From Methylophaga sp. UBA3192 (lineage in GTDB: Bacteria > Pseudomonadota > Gammaproteobacteria > Nitrosococcales > Methylophagaceae), in the NCBI GenBank assembly GCA_002363955.1, contig DEXE01000003.1:429062-493061 (forward strand): a DNA stretch of 64,000 nt. The letters run 5' to 3'. The notes below the pieces were generated by a model. The model did not search any database. It was not told the origin of the DNA and saw only the letters and a list, made by a program, of their open reading frames with translations. The translations under genes and the position numbers were made by a program. Below are positions 7,868-17,237 of the stretch, piece by piece; position 1 is the stretch's first letter, and each line of letters begins with the position of its first letter.

Positions 7868-10030
7868 TTACAAGGTTTCAAGCTTGGCATAGGCCAGGAC
7901 CAGCCATTTACTGCCCGCTTGTTTGAAATTCACATGAACCCGAGCGTGACTGCCATTACCCTCGGTGTCAATAATGACGCCTTGACCGAATTTCTGATGC
8001 ATCACCTGTTGCCCGGTTCTGAAACCCGTATCATCAGCTGATTGTGTTCGACTGGCAAGTGCTGTCAGCCCGGCGGCAGCCATATTTTGCTGTGAACGAA
8101 CCTGATGCACTCGCTCGATGGGGAGTTCACTCAGAAAACGTGAAGGGCGGGGATGCATTTCCTGGCCGTATAAGTAACGTGATTCAGTATAAAGCAGGTA
8201 CAGTGTTTTACGCGCCCGGGTCATGCCGACATAACAGAGACGGCGTTCTTCAGCGAGTCTGAGCGGATCGTCAGAGGATTTCTGGCCCGGAAATAAGCCT
8301 TCTTCCATACCGACCATAAACACAATTGGAAACTCCAGGCCTTTCGCTGAATGCAAAGTCATTAACTGAACACAATCCTGCCATTGATCGCCTTGATTTT
8401 CACCGGCTTCCAATGCAGCATGCGCAAGAAAAGCATCCAGTAGCGGCATTTCCTCTTCATCGTCAGCACGCATAAACTCACGGGTGGCGTTAATCAGCTC
8501 ATCCATATTCTCAATACGGCCCTGACCTTTTTCAGTTTTATCCTTGGCGAAGTGCGTGCGGAGTCCACTCTCATCAATGACCAATGCCGTGAGCTCATGT
8601 AACGACATCGTGTTGTCTTCTGGTGTTAATGAATCAATCAAGGTCAGAAAAGCCGACAAAGCATTGGCAGCGCGTGCAGGTAAGATTTTTTGCTGCAGAA
8701 AATCCACGGCAGACTGCCACATGGTCTGGTTGGTTTCACGGGCATATTGGCGCAACTGGGTTAATGTTGCAGCCCCAATACCTCTGGTAGGCGTGTTCAC
8801 TACCCGTTCAAATGCCGCATCATCACGACGATTACTAATGAGTCTTAAATAGGCAAGCACATCTTTAATTTCAGCGCGTTCAAAAAAACGCAGGCCGCCA
8901 TAAACCCGATAGGGCACGGCAGATTGCATCAGCGCTTCTTCAATGACCCGTGATTGGGCATTGGATCGATATAACACGGCAACATCACTGCGTTGCCCCC
9001 CCTGATTCATCCAGTTGCGAACTTCCTGCACCAGATAGGCGGCTTCATCGCGTTCGTTATAGGCGTTATAGAGTTGTATCGGCTCGCCATCAGCATCTTC
9101 GGTCCACAATTCTTTGCCAAGGCGTTCACTGTTATTGGCGATAACCGCATTGGCGGCGGCAAGAATATTACCGGTAGAACGGTAATTCTGTTCCAACCTC
9201 ACAGTGCTCGCATCAGGATAATCTTTATGAAATTTCTGGATGTTTTCAATTTTCGCGCCGCGCCAGCCGTAAATGGACTGGTCATCATCGCCGACAATAA
9301 ACAGATGTCCGGTCTGACCGGCCAATACTCTGATCCAGGCATACTGGATAGTGTTGGTATCCTGAAACTCATCGACCAGGATCTGTGAAAACCGTTGTTG
9401 ATAGTGCGCCAGAATATCCGGACGTTTCAGCCACAATTCATGACTGCGCAACAATAATTCGCCAAAATCCACCACACCGGCACGTTCACAGGCTTGTTCA
9501 TATGCCAGATAAATGGCCAGCATGTTTTGTGAATAAGGATCTTCTCCAGCCTGCAGATGCGCAGCGCGCAGGCCTTCGTCTTTCTGGCCGTTGATATACC
9601 ACTGCGCTTGTTTGGGTGGCCACTGTGCTTCATCCAGCGACATGCTGCGGATAATGCGTTTGATCATTCTGAGCTGATCATCACTGTCAAGAATCTGGAA
9701 ACCTTGGGGTAAACCGGCTTCCTGCCAATGTGAGCGCAGCAGCCGATGCGCCAAACCATGGAAGGTGCCTACCCACATACCACCAATCGGGTAACCGAGC
9801 ATCTGTTCAATCCGGCCACGCATTTCAGCCGCCGCTTTATTGGTAAAGGTGACGGCGAGAATATTGGCAGGTGATAAAGCTTCCGCCTGAATCAGCCAGG
9901 CAATCCGATGTACCAGAACCCGTGTTTTTCCGCTCCCGGCCCCGGCGAGAATACGAGTATGCCCCAGCGGTGCGGCAACAGCTTCACGTTGTGGTTTGTT
10001 CAGATCGTCAAGTAGTTCAGATACATCCAT
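7868..10030 (-). CDS. uvrD: DNA helicase II, UvrD
   Basis: This superfamily 1A 3'-5' helicase acts in nucleotide-excision and mismatch repair. It has 720 residues, the usual UvrD length. The N-terminus MDVSELLDDLN followed by KPQREAVAAP is nearly diagnostic of UvrD as opposed to Rep or PcrA. Helicase motifs visible are LAGAGSGKTRVLVHR (Walker A), VTFTNKAAAEMR, GTFHGLAHRLLR, VDEFQDTN (Walker B), GDDDQSIYGWRGA, LEQNYRST, TLHSAKGLEF and YVGMTRARKTLYL. The C-terminus after residue ~650 contains the short GTGQQV..FGQG-like Tudor region (FRTGQQVMHQKFGQG). It may be co-transcribed with the downstream TRAP lipoprotein. Confidence 0.96.
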   Translation of the reverse strand: MDVSELLDDLNKPQREAVAAPLGHTRILAGAGSGKTRVLVHRIAWLIQAEALSPANILAVTFTNKAAAEMRGRIEQMLGYPIGGMWVGTFHGLAHRLLRSHWQEAGLPQGFQILDSDDQLRMIKRIIRSMSLDEAQWPPKQAQWYINGQKDEGLRAAHLQAGEDPYSQNMLAIYLAYEQACERAGVVDFGELLLRSHELWLKRPDILAHYQQRFSQILVDEFQDTNTIQYAWIRVLAGQTGHLFIVGDDDQSIYGWRGAKIENIQKFHKDYPDASTVRLEQNYRSTGNILAAANAVIANNSERLGKELWTEDADGEPIQLYNAYNERDEAAYLVQEVRNWMNQGGQRSDVAVLYRSNAQSRVIEEALMQSAVPYRVYGGLRFFERAEIKDVLAYLRLISNRRDDAAFERVVNTPTRGIGAATLTQLRQYARETNQTMWQSAVDFLQQKILPARAANALSAFLTLIDSLTPEDNTMSLHELTALVIDESGLRTHFAKDKTEKGQGRIENMDELINATREFMRADDEEEMPLLDAFLAHAALEAGENQGDQWQDCVQLMTLHSAKGLEFPIVFMVGMEEGLFPGQKSSDDPLRLAEERRLCYVGMTRARKTLYLLYTESRYLYGQEMHPRPSRFLSELPIERVHQVRSQQNMAAAGLTALASRTQSADDTGFRTGQQVMHQKFGQGVIIDTEGNGSHARVHVNFKQAGSKWLVLAYAKLETL

Positions 10031-10118
10031 CAGTTTCGTAACAGTTCGGAGTGGTGGCCCACAGCAGTATTTGCCAGGAGGAGCGTGCGGCTTTGTCTTT
10101 GAGGCATCTCAGATACAA

Positions 10119-10143
10119 CTATCCCCACGCGTGGTGGGGATAG
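10119..10143 (-). terminator. Perfect 10-bp hairpin between trxA and uvrD
   Basis: Arms CTATCCCCAC and GTGGGGATAG are perfectly complementary around a five-base GCGTG loop, 14 bases after the trxA stop on the minus strand. The minus-strand sequence after the hairpin begins TTGTATCTGAG and lacks a strong U-run, so it may be an attenuating or RNA-stabilising 3' hairpin and not a strong intrinsic terminator. Confidence 0.5.
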
Positions 10144-10156
10144 TGCAGCAAGAATA

Positions 10157-10483
10157 TTAGATGTTGCTGTCGAGAAACGCAGCCAATTGTGATTTGGTCA
10201 AAGCGCCGACTTTAGTCGCTTCCACTTCGCCGTCTTTAAACAGCATCAGAGTAGGAATGCCACGAATACCGTAGCGCGGTGGGGTATCTGGATTTTCGTC
10301 GATGTTGAGTTTGCAGACTTTTAATTTGCCTGCGTATTCAGCGCCGATTTCTTCCAGCACGGGTGCAATCATTTTGCAGGGACCGCACCATTCCGCCCAG
10401 TAATCAACCAATACAGGCATATCAGACTGTAGAACCAGGCTGTCAAAGTCGCCATCGGTCACACTAGTGACGTTTTCGCTCAT
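10157..10483 (-). CDS. trxA: Thioredoxin 1
   Basis: This is a small cytosolic disulfide reductase of 108 residues. The active site WAEWCGPCKMIAPVL (CGPC at residues ~33-36) and the cis-proline segment YGIRGIPTLMLFKDG are intact. It should deliver electrons to ribonucleotide reductase, PAPS or methionine sulfoxide reductases, and other targets. It stands alone on the minus strand, divergent from rhlB across ~100 bases, an arrangement also found in enteric bacteria. One small oddity is PDTPPRYGIRG, where most thioredoxins have NPGTAPKYGIRG. Confidence 0.97.
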   Translation of the reverse strand: MSENVTSVTDGDFDSLVLQSDMPVLVDYWAEWCGPCKMIAPVLEEIGAEYAGKLKVCKLNIDENPDTPPRYGIRGIPTLMLFKDGEVEATKVGALTKSQLAAFLDSNI

Positions 10484-10583
10484 GTTTTATCTCCAGTGGT
10501 ATCTAAAGTATTGGACCGCTATACTCGCAAGCCAACATTGAGTAACATTTTTTCTTATCAGTAAAGGTAATGCAAGTATTTAT

Positions 10584-11897
10584 ATGAGTGCTCACCTCAC
10601 CGACACGGCATTTTCATCGCTGCCACTTCATCCGCTCCTGCAGAAAGGCCTGCAACAAGCGGGCTTTGAATTCTGCACGCCGATACAGGCTAAATCTTTA
10701 CCTCTATTGCTGGCAAACCACGATGTCGCGGGTCAGGCCCAAACCGGTACCGGTAAAACCATCGCCTTTTTATTAGCGACATTTCAGCGCCTGTTAAATA
10801 CTCAGGATGCGCAAAATTCATCTTCAAAACAACCTCGCGCATTGATTCTGGCACCCACTCGAGAATTGGCAATTCAGATTGTTAAAGATGCCGAATTGTT
10901 AAATAGTCATGCCGGATTGCGCATTGTGATCGCGCATGGCGGTAAAGATTATCAACGTCAGCGTGATGCCATCACGGACGGTTGCGATGTGTTAATCGGC
11001 ACGCCGGGACGGCTGATGGATTTTCATAAGCAACGGGTGTTTAACCTTAATAAAATTGAAGTGGTGGTATTGGATGAAGCCGACAGAATGTTTGATCTGG
11101 GCTTTATCAAGGATGTACGGTTTTTTCTGCGTCGCTTGCCGGAACCTGGAAAACGCTTGGGTATGTTGTTCTCCGCGACATTGAGTTACAAAGTATCTGA
11201 GCTGGCTTACGAGCATATGAACAACCCGGAAAAAGTGCAGGTCGAGCCGGAAAAAATGATGGGTGATCGAATCGAAGAGTGGGTCTATTACCCGTCTAAC
11301 GAGGAGAAAATCCCATTATTGCTGGCATTGATTAAACGTATCCAGCCGCTGCGCAGTATCGTGTTTGTGAATACCAAACATGTGGCTGAACGGGTATGGG
11401 GATATCTGGAAGGCAATGGTTATAAAGCGGCGTTATTATCCGGCGATGTCCCGCAGAAAAAACGGGAAAGTTTATTGAAGCATTTTCAGGATGGTGAGTT
11501 TCCGTACCTGGTTGCCACTGATGTGGCGGCGCGTGGTTTGCATATCCCGGAGGTCAGTCACGTATTCAACTTTGATTTGCCACAGGATGCGGAAGATTAT
11601 GTGCATCGTACGGGACGTACTGCACGGGCTGGTGCCAGCGGGATTGCCATTAGTCTGGCCTGTGAAGAATACGCATTTTCATTACCGGATATCGAGCAGT
11701 ACATCAAACACAAGCTGCCGGTAGCACAAAGTTCAGATGAACAGCTGGAGACGCCCAAGCCGAGAATAAGAGCTGAACGTCATCCGGCTCCCCGCCACCA
11801 GAATAAGGCTCGCGGCAACAGCAAAGATAATCGCTCTCAGCGTAATAAACATTCCAAGGGCCCCAAAAAACCGGTAACTTCGGATGCAAATCAATAG
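10584..11897 (+). CDS. rhlB: ATP-dependent RNA helicase RhlB
   Basis: This 437-residue DEAD-box helicase belongs to the RhlB group, which works with the RNA degradosome in enterobacteria. Motifs in order are GFEFCTPIQAKSLP (Q motif), AQTGTGKT, APTRELAIQI, GTPGRLMDF, VLDEADRMFDLGFIKD, LFSATLS, NTKHVAERVWGYL, ATDVAARGLHIPEV and YVHRTGRTARAGASG. The phrases FYPSNEEK-like (VYYPSNEEK) and ISLACEEYA are RhlB-specific. The tail after residue ~395 is basic and probably disordered. It is divergent from trxA. The next ORF starts inside its last five codons. Confidence 0.95.
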   Translation: MSAHLTDTAFSSLPLHPLLQKGLQQAGFEFCTPIQAKSLPLLLANHDVAGQAQTGTGKTIAFLLATFQRLLNTQDAQNSSSKQPRALILAPTRELAIQIVKDAELLNSHAGLRIVIAHGGKDYQRQRDAITDGCDVLIGTPGRLMDFHKQRVFNLNKIEVVVLDEADRMFDLGFIKDVRFFLRRLPEPGKRLGMLFSATLSYKVSELAYEHMNNPEKVQVEPEKMMGDRIEEWVYYPSNEEKIPLLLALIKRIQPLRSIVFVNTKHVAERVWGYLEGNGYKAALLSGDVPQKKRESLLKHFQDGEFPYLVATDVAARGLHIPEVSHVFNFDLPQDAEDYVHRTGRTARAGASGIAISLACEEYAFSLPDIEQYIKHKLPVAQSSDEQLETPKPRIRAERHPAPRHQNKARGNSKDNRSQRNKHSKGPKKPVTSDANQ

Positions 11898-12210
11898 CAA
11901 TCTACCGGTACTTTTTACCCCAGTAAAGCCTCCGGAGGAGTTATCTGTTCGACTCCCGGTGGTGTTTGATAAACAATCAGAATTCAATAATGTAAACCGC
12001 CAACCGGTTATCAGTCGTCCGGTTATTGGCGTAAATGATAATAATGATAGTCAACAGGCCAGGTTCATACGTAACTTCAGCCTGACCAATCGTGAAACTG
12101 AGCGTGACGACACTCAAGCCAGACTGCCAGCTCAAGTTCAAGCCTATCTCCAGGTAGAAGGCTTAAAGGACGTTCAACCTCAGGAGAGATTATTTGATGC
12201 GATGGCATAA
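11884..12210 (+). CDS. Hypothetical protein, 108 aa, coupled to rhlB
   Basis: This product is unrecognised. The ORF begins at an ATG 14 bases before the end of rhlB in another frame and runs to the start of the lipoprotein gene, so it fills the gap between two genes with overlapping ends. The product is hydrophilic, rich in asparagine, glutamine, valine and proline, and has no signal, membrane helix or cysteine. It looks largely disordered. Tight coupling favours a real gene, but low-complexity composition and lack of motifs leave doubt. Confidence 0.5.
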   Translation: MQINSNLPVLFTPVKPPEELSVRLPVVFDKQSEFNNVNRQPVISRPVIGVNDNNDSQQARFIRNFSLTNRETERDDTQARLPAQVQAYLQVEGLKDVQPQERLFDAMA

Positions 12211-12889
12211 GCTTTTGCTGATATGCGGTGTTTTTTTTGTTTTACCAGGCTGTGCGACGGATTCGACTGCAGGATCACCGAATATTTCCAGCTTCGCCAA
12301 AAGTAATATTGACGATGTCATTGAACTGCACCAGCAGCGGCTGATGCAGGATCTTAAAACGTTGACCATCAAACTGTATCAGCGTAATCCCAATCAGCGT
12401 CATGATCGTCATTTGCGTACATTGGAAGATAGTGTAGCCAGATTATTCATCTATCCGGCGAATGTCGGTTTTGACAAATGGGATGGTTTTGAACCGACCG
12501 AGATCATTCGTCTGGCATTGACCGAAGATTACGATGGCGACAGGGTACTGGCATTTACTGTGGGTATGCGACGGATGTTAATGGCGTCGTATAACAATCA
12601 GTCCGAATTTTACTATCTGTCCTCTGTCGATCAGCAAAAGCTTTACAACAGTGCCCGTAACATTGAAATTGCTGCCTGGATGCTGGCGGAAAAACGTGAT
12701 GAAAATGGTAAACGTTTATTGTTAAGTGACAGTCTGCAGGAAGAATCACGTAATTTAAGCTTTCAGCGCATTATCGGCGGCATGATTGCAACGCAGGATA
12801 ATCTGGCGGCGATCATCGCGCAAAAAAATGGCCGTTTGGTGAAAACCGTAGTGGTACAGGCAGCATCGATGATGTTCCTGCCCATTTAA
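12197..12889 (+). CDS. Predicted lipoprotein of unknown function
   Basis: This protein has about 230 residues with a short basic N-terminus, a hydrophobic core and a lipobox (VLPGC, cysteine near residue 19). It should therefore be a lipoprotein. The mature part is soluble and helical, with no motif I recognise. A Shine-Dalgarno AGGAGA at 12182-12187 serves either the ATG at 12197 or an in-frame TTG three bases earlier; I chose the ATG. The start overlaps the end of the preceding 108-aa ORF. It converges on ubiI with only eight bases between the stops. Confidence 0.78.
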   Translation: MRWHKLLLICGVFFVLPGCATDSTAGSPNISSFAKSNIDDVIELHQQRLMQDLKTLTIKLYQRNPNQRHDRHLRTLEDSVARLFIYPANVGFDKWDGFEPTEIIRLALTEDYDGDRVLAFTVGMRRMLMASYNNQSEFYYLSSVDQQKLYNSARNIEIAAWMLAEKRDENGKRLLLSDSLQEESRNLSFQRIIGGMIATQDNLAAIIAQKNGRLVKTVVVQAASMMFLPI

Positions 12890-12897
12890 CCACGAGT

Positions 12898-14070
12898 TTA
12901 TTTAGTGCCAATCGCTTGAAGCATAAAGCAGTTTTTCAGCCATTGTGATTTATTCACCTGTTGCATACCGGTTGTTCTTAACCAGCTGATTGGGGAAGCT
13001 GATTGGGTAAACAGACGGTGAAAACCATCCATACTGAACTGCATCAGCAGGTTTTCTGCCAGTCTGCGTCGTTGATATTTTTTCAGTGTGTGCAGGCTGC
13101 CAATCTGTCGTTGGTTTGCTTCAGCCCAGACAATAACGTCAGCCAGTGCTTTGGCATCCTGTAAACCGATATTCACCCCTTGCCCTGCCAGTGGATGGAT
13201 GGTGTGAGCTGCATCACCCAATAAGGCAAAACCGGGTTTAACGTATTCTTTGGCATGTGCCAGTGCCAGCGGAAAGCTGGCGCGTTCTGATACCAGTTCA
13301 ACGTTGCCCAGGCGATATTCAAAAGCTTCAGCCAGCTGTAATTCAAAATCGGATTTATCCAAAGCTTTCATCTGTTTGGCTGCTTCAGTCGGTAAAGACC
13401 AGACAATCGAGCACAAATGCCCATCATGTAACGGTAAAAATGCTAATGGACCGCCCGGCAAAAAACGTTGCCAGGCGGTTTTTTGATGGGATTTTTCCGT
13501 ACGGATGGTTGCAACCAGTCCATGTTGCTGATAGGCCCAGCCACGGCTTTGAATACCGGTTTGTTCACGTAACATGGAACGCGCACCATCAGCAGCCACA
13601 ATTAATCCGGCAGTTAATTTTTTGCCATTTTCCAGTCTGATCTGACCGGCCTGATACTGTTCTGGCTGAGCAGGACAGATAAACGTAATTTGCGGATGTT
13701 TGCGGATTTCGGCAATAGCCTGTTGCTGAATATGCCGGTTTTCAACAATATGACCCAGATAGGCAGTACCAATCTCAGCCGCATTAAAGTACAGATTACT
13801 ATCCGCTGTTTCCCAGACTTGCATCTTGTCAAATGGGCCGAGTCGGGAAGGGAAGAGGGATTGCCAGATATTGACTGCAGAAAGGATCTGTTGACTGGCA
13901 GGATTAATCGCACTGACACGTTGCAATGGTGCATCTTCAAGAGCGAGTTTTTCTGGTTGATGGGCTTCAATCAAAGCAATCTGTAACTGAGTCTGTTGGG
14001 CCAGTAACAGAGCAAAAGTGGTGCCGACCATGCCACCGCCGACAATAATCACATCATAATCATGTTTCAT
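12898..14070 (-). CDS. ubiI: FAD-dependent ubiquinone-biosynthesis hydroxylase, UbiI/VisC type
   Basis: This is a 390-residue flavin monooxygenase of the UbiH/UbiF/UbiI family, which hydroxylates the aromatic ring during ubiquinone synthesis. Landmarks are the N-terminal FAD dinucleotide site VIIVGGGMVGTTFALLL, the DG fold motif LIVAADGARSMLREQTG near residue 160, and the second FAD-ribose motif FALLGDAAHTIHPLAGQGVNIGL near residue 290, quoted here in pieces. Its place after pepP and ubiH matches the enteric pepP-ubiH-ubiI (visC) order, so C5-hydroxylation is likely. Sequence alone does not exclude a UbiF-like role. The start overlaps the ubiH stop (ATGA). Confidence 0.85.
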   Translation of the reverse strand: MKHDYDVIIVGGGMVGTTFALLLAQQTQLQIALIEAHQPEKLALEDAPLQRVSAINPASQQILSAVNIWQSLFPSRLGPFDKMQVWETADSNLYFNAAEIGTAYLGHIVENRHIQQQAIAEIRKHPQITFICPAQPEQYQAGQIRLENGKKLTAGLIVAADGARSMLREQTGIQSRGWAYQQHGLVATIRTEKSHQKTAWQRFLPGGPLAFLPLHDGHLCSIVWSLPTEAAKQMKALDKSDFELQLAEAFEYRLGNVELVSERASFPLALAHAKEYVKPGFALLGDAAHTIHPLAGQGVNIGLQDAKALADVIVWAEANQRQIGSLHTLKKYQRRRLAENLLMQFSMDGFHRLFTQSASPISWLRTTGMQQVNKSQWLKNCFMLQAIGTK

Positions 14071-15269
14071 AATGGCAGGCCTCGGCTCAGTTTGCTTTGT
14101 TTACCGCTCAGACCCATACTGGTTTTAGCCAGACGACTTTTAACGGAAGGTAAACCGTTGAGCAAGGCCAGGCTTAAAGAACGACCATGACCCAGTAAAA
14201 AGGCGTTATTGCTGAAGGTCTTCACTAGGAAATCGGTTGCTCTGATTACTTTATCCTGATCCTGCTGCTGCCAGTCAGCATAATCATGTAACACCTGGGG
14301 GTGACCACAGTCTTCGGGATGCAGTGCTATCAGCTCTGCCAGAACCGCTGCATCACGTAAGCCAAGGTTAAAGCCCTGTCCGGCAATCGGGTGCAGGCTA
14401 TGGGCGGCATTGCCAATCAATACAACCCGTTGCTGAACAGGTTGATGGGTTTGCATTAAGCCCAGGGAATAACTGCTGCGCTGGCCAACTTTTTGGAAAT
14501 AGCCAAGGCGATAGCCGAAAGCTTGTTGTAATTGTTCAGTAAACTGTTGTTCATCGCATTCCAGTAAGGCTTTTTCTTCACCGGATTGAACGGTCCACAC
14601 TAAACTGCAGCGGCCTTCAGACATCGGCAATAACGCTAAGGGTCCATTTTCGGTAAAGCGTTCATAAGCCCAGTTCTGATGGGCGCGTTCCGGAATAACA
14701 TTCGTGGTAATGGCTGTTTGCTGGTATTCGCGTTGCCAGCTTGATAAACCTAATAACTGACGGATAGTGGAAAATTGACCATCGGCGCCGACCAGTAATT
14801 TGCAGGTGAGATGCTGACCATCAGACAATCTCACAGCCACAGCTTTATTATGTTGCTCAAGTGTCTGGACTTGCAGCGGTGTGAGAATAGCCAATGTCGG
14901 GTGAGAATGCAGGGCCTGATTTAACTGAATACCGAGATGTTTTGCGGTCATTACCTGACCCAGAGCTGGCACACTTTCTGTTTCGGCGTTAAGGCGGGTA
15001 ACACCAAAATGACCCCGATCGGAAATATGAATGCCTTTAATCGCGGTGGCCTGATGAGCGAGCTGTGGCCACAGTTGCATGGTTTCAAAAATCCGCTGTG
15101 AACCATGCGACAGCGCAATGCCACGGTCATCAAACCCCGGTTGATGATCAGCAAGCAGATCCTGTGCTTCAACGATGGCAATGCGTAAGCCAGTGTTTTT
15201 GAGTGCGAGAGCCAGACTTGCCCCCACCATTCCGGCCCCGACAATCAACAGGTCAAAATCGGTTTCCAC
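14067..15269 (-). CDS. ubiH: 2-octaprenyl-6-methoxyphenol hydroxylase, UbiH
   Basis: This is a 400-residue FAD-dependent monooxygenase expected to hydroxylate a ubiquinone precursor ring. Signatures are LLIVGAGMVGASLALAL at the N-terminus, DDRGIALSHGSQRIFE (typical of UbiH), LLVGADGQFSTIRQLLG and the C-terminal VLIGNAAHSLHPIAGQGFN. The start codon is GTG, four bases after the pepP stop, with only a weak ribosome-binding site, so translation may depend on ribosomes arriving from pepP. It is followed by ubiI with an ATGA overlap. Confidence 0.92.
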   Translation of the reverse strand: METDFDLLIVGAGMVGASLALALKNTGLRIAIVEAQDLLADHQPGFDDRGIALSHGSQRIFETMQLWPQLAHQATAIKGIHISDRGHFGVTRLNAETESVPALGQVMTAKHLGIQLNQALHSHPTLAILTPLQVQTLEQHNKAVAVRLSDGQHLTCKLLVGADGQFSTIRQLLGLSSWQREYQQTAITTNVIPERAHQNWAYERFTENGPLALLPMSEGRCSLVWTVQSGEEKALLECDEQQFTEQLQQAFGYRLGYFQKVGQRSSYSLGLMQTHQPVQQRVVLIGNAAHSLHPIAGQGFNLGLRDAAVLAELIALHPEDCGHPQVLHDYADWQQQDQDKVIRATDFLVKTFSNNAFLLGHGRSLSLALLNGLPSVKSRLAKTSMGLSGKQSKLSRGLPL

Positions 15270-15273
15270 AGTC

Positions 15274-16584
15274 TTATAGGTTTCCCGCCATCAAGGTTTC
15301 AATCGCATCAATTTCTTTGGGCGCGCCAGCCGTTAATACCTCATGTCCATCTTTGGTGACCAGGACATCATCTTCGATTCGAATACCGGTGAAATGCCAT
15401 TTTTTATCAATATGCTCCGGATCGCGGATGTATAAACCGGGTTCTACCGTCAACACCATACCGGGTTCCAGTAACCGCCATTCACCACCGACTTTGTAAT
15501 CACCAACATCATGGACATCCATGCCCAGCCAGTGTCCGGTGCGGTGCATATAAAATTCACGATAGGCCTGATCTTCAATTAACTGATCGACATTACCCTG
15601 CAACAAACCCAGTCTGACCAGACCTTCAGTAAGTACCAGAACAGCTGCTTCATGCGGCTGATTCCAGTGATTTCCTGGTTTGACCGCCTCAATGGCGGCA
15701 TATTGGGCATCCAGCACAATCTGATACAACGCTCGCTGAGCTGGCGTAAATTTGCCATTCACTGGAAATGTTCGGGTGATATCTGCCGCGTAACATTGAT
15801 ATTCGGCGCCAGCATCAATCAATAGCAAATCATTGTTTTTCAGTTTACTGTCGTTTTCAATATAATGCAGGATACAGCCATTTTCGCCACCCCCGACTAT
15901 TGATGGATAGGCCGGGCTGCGGCAGCCATGTTTCATAAATTCATGAATCAGTTCGGCTTCGACTTCATATTCAAATTTACCCGGCTGGGTAAACTGCATT
16001 GCTCGGATATGCGCTTTGACTGAGGCTTCAGCAGCAAAACGCATGTTTTTGATTTCCTGGCTGCTCTTAAATAGCCGCAATTCATTAAGGCAATGTTCAA
16101 GTTCAATGATCTCAGTGGGCGAATGTTTACCCGAGCGGGAAGCCTGACGCAGATGATTGAGCCAGCCGACCATGTGCTGATCAAACGCGGGTTGATTTCC
16201 CATGGTGTAATAGACTTTTTCCTTGTCTTCCATCAATCCCGGCAAAATATCATCCAGATCGGCAATGGGGTAGGAGTCATCTGCGTCATACATGCCGATG
16301 GCACCTTCCTGACCTGCGCGGTAACCATCCCAGATTTCCTTATCCAGATCGCGTTCCCGACAGAAAATAATAAATTCACCATGTTCGCGGCCAGGAATCA
16401 GCACGAGTACTGATTCGGGTTCATCAAAACCACTCAGATAGTGAAAATTACTATCACTGCGAAATGGAAAGTCGACATCGCGGTTGCGCGGATGGACCAG
16501 AGAGTTTGGTAATACAGCAATGCTGTCCGGTCCCATGATATCCATCAGTTTTTGACGGCGTTTGGCGAATTCTTTTTTAGTCAT
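15274..16584 (-). CDS. pepP: Xaa-Pro aminopeptidase P
   Basis: This is a cytosolic metallo-aminopeptidase that removes N-terminal residues preceding proline; it has 436 residues. An N-terminal creatinase-like domain (RNRDVDFPFRSDSNFHYLSGF) is followed by the pita-bread domain. The dinuclear metal ligands are visible in LLIDAGAEYQCYAADITRTFPV (two aspartates), the HRTGHWLGMDVHDVG histidine, EPGLYI, and GIRIEDDVLVT. The start chosen is the ATG overlapping the ygfB stop (TGATG); a TTG one codon upstream is the alternative. The ygfB-pepP-ubiH-ubiI order is a conserved gammaproteobacterial cluster. Confidence 0.95.
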   Translation of the reverse strand: MTKKEFAKRRQKLMDIMGPDSIAVLPNSLVHPRNRDVDFPFRSDSNFHYLSGFDEPESVLVLIPGREHGEFIIFCRERDLDKEIWDGYRAGQEGAIGMYDADDSYPIADLDDILPGLMEDKEKVYYTMGNQPAFDQHMVGWLNHLRQASRSGKHSPTEIIELEHCLNELRLFKSSQEIKNMRFAAEASVKAHIRAMQFTQPGKFEYEVEAELIHEFMKHGCRSPAYPSIVGGGENGCILHYIENDSKLKNNDLLLIDAGAEYQCYAADITRTFPVNGKFTPAQRALYQIVLDAQYAAIEAVKPGNHWNQPHEAAVLVLTEGLVRLGLLQGNVDQLIEDQAYREFYMHRTGHWLGMDVHDVGDYKVGGEWRLLEPGMVLTVEPGLYIRDPEHIDKKWHFTGIRIEDDVLVTKDGHEVLTAGAPKEIDAIETLMAGNL

Positions 16585-17132
16585 CAATGCTCAATTTTTA
16601 TGTCTTCAGGGGCGACGGGATGCAATTCGCCATAAAGTAAAAACAGACCCATTCGAAGATATTCCACTAATTCTTCATAATTATTGTCATCATCGTCACT
16701 GGTTTGCAGTTCAATATCATCGATTTGACTGATCTGTAATACATCGGTCAGATATTCCTGACAATCTGCGGCTAATTCAGTTTCATTGGTCAGACCTGAA
16801 ACGCCCAGCCCAAATACCAGACCCTGACACCAATCGCTTAGCGCTGCAAGACGGGAGCCTATTGGCGCATCATCATCGGGCAGTTCCAGCTGGAAATCAA
16901 AGTCCAGGCTGTTGAGTGACTGAATGGTTTCATCAAACAGGCCCAGCAGGTTCTGTTTTTCCTCTTCACCGGGCTGGTAGTCTTCAAACAAGTCGCTATA
17001 CCAGGTATTGCGATTGGCCTGAGCATCCATGCATAACAAACCACATAACGCGCCTTGCAGTTCGGCTGTGCTGGCAGGTCCGTCGGCGGTCACGTTTTCC
17101 GGTGACAGGGATGGAAAATATAATTGAGACAT
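16584..17132 (-). CDS. ygfB: UPF0149 family protein YgfB
   Basis: This is an acidic, helical protein of 182 residues in the UPF0149/YecA-YgfB family, conserved upstream of pepP in gammaproteobacteria. Supporting segments are AELQGALCGLLCMD near the N-terminus, ALSDWCQGLVFGLGVSG in the middle and NYEELVEYLRMGLFLLYGEL near the end. The biochemical role is poorly known. The frame is open 11 codons further upstream, but the ATG at 17132 (MSQLYF) fits the family start and has an AGG-containing ribosome-binding site about ten bases ahead. The stop overlaps the pepP start. Confidence 0.9.
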   Translation of the reverse strand: MSQLYFPSLSPENVTADGPASTAELQGALCGLLCMDAQANRNTWYSDLFEDYQPGEEEKQNLLGLFDETIQSLNSLDFDFQLELPDDDAPIGSRLAALSDWCQGLVFGLGVSGLTNETELAADCQEYLTDVLQISQIDDIELQTSDDDDNNYEELVEYLRMGLFLLYGELHPVAPEDIKIEH

Positions 17133-17237
17133 AGAGATACAACCTGAAATTAAAAAACACATCATGCAGTTGTTGACCGAGTCAACGGCGCACGTCTATA
17201 GTTAGGCATTATTCTCGCATAGCCAAGACGCATATTA

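Noticed and set aside
10119..10143. CRISPR repeat-like sequence CTATCCCCACGCGTGGTGGG
   Set aside because: It resembles the palindromic part of type I repeats, but there is only one copy, no spacers and no cas genes; it is a hairpin after trxA.
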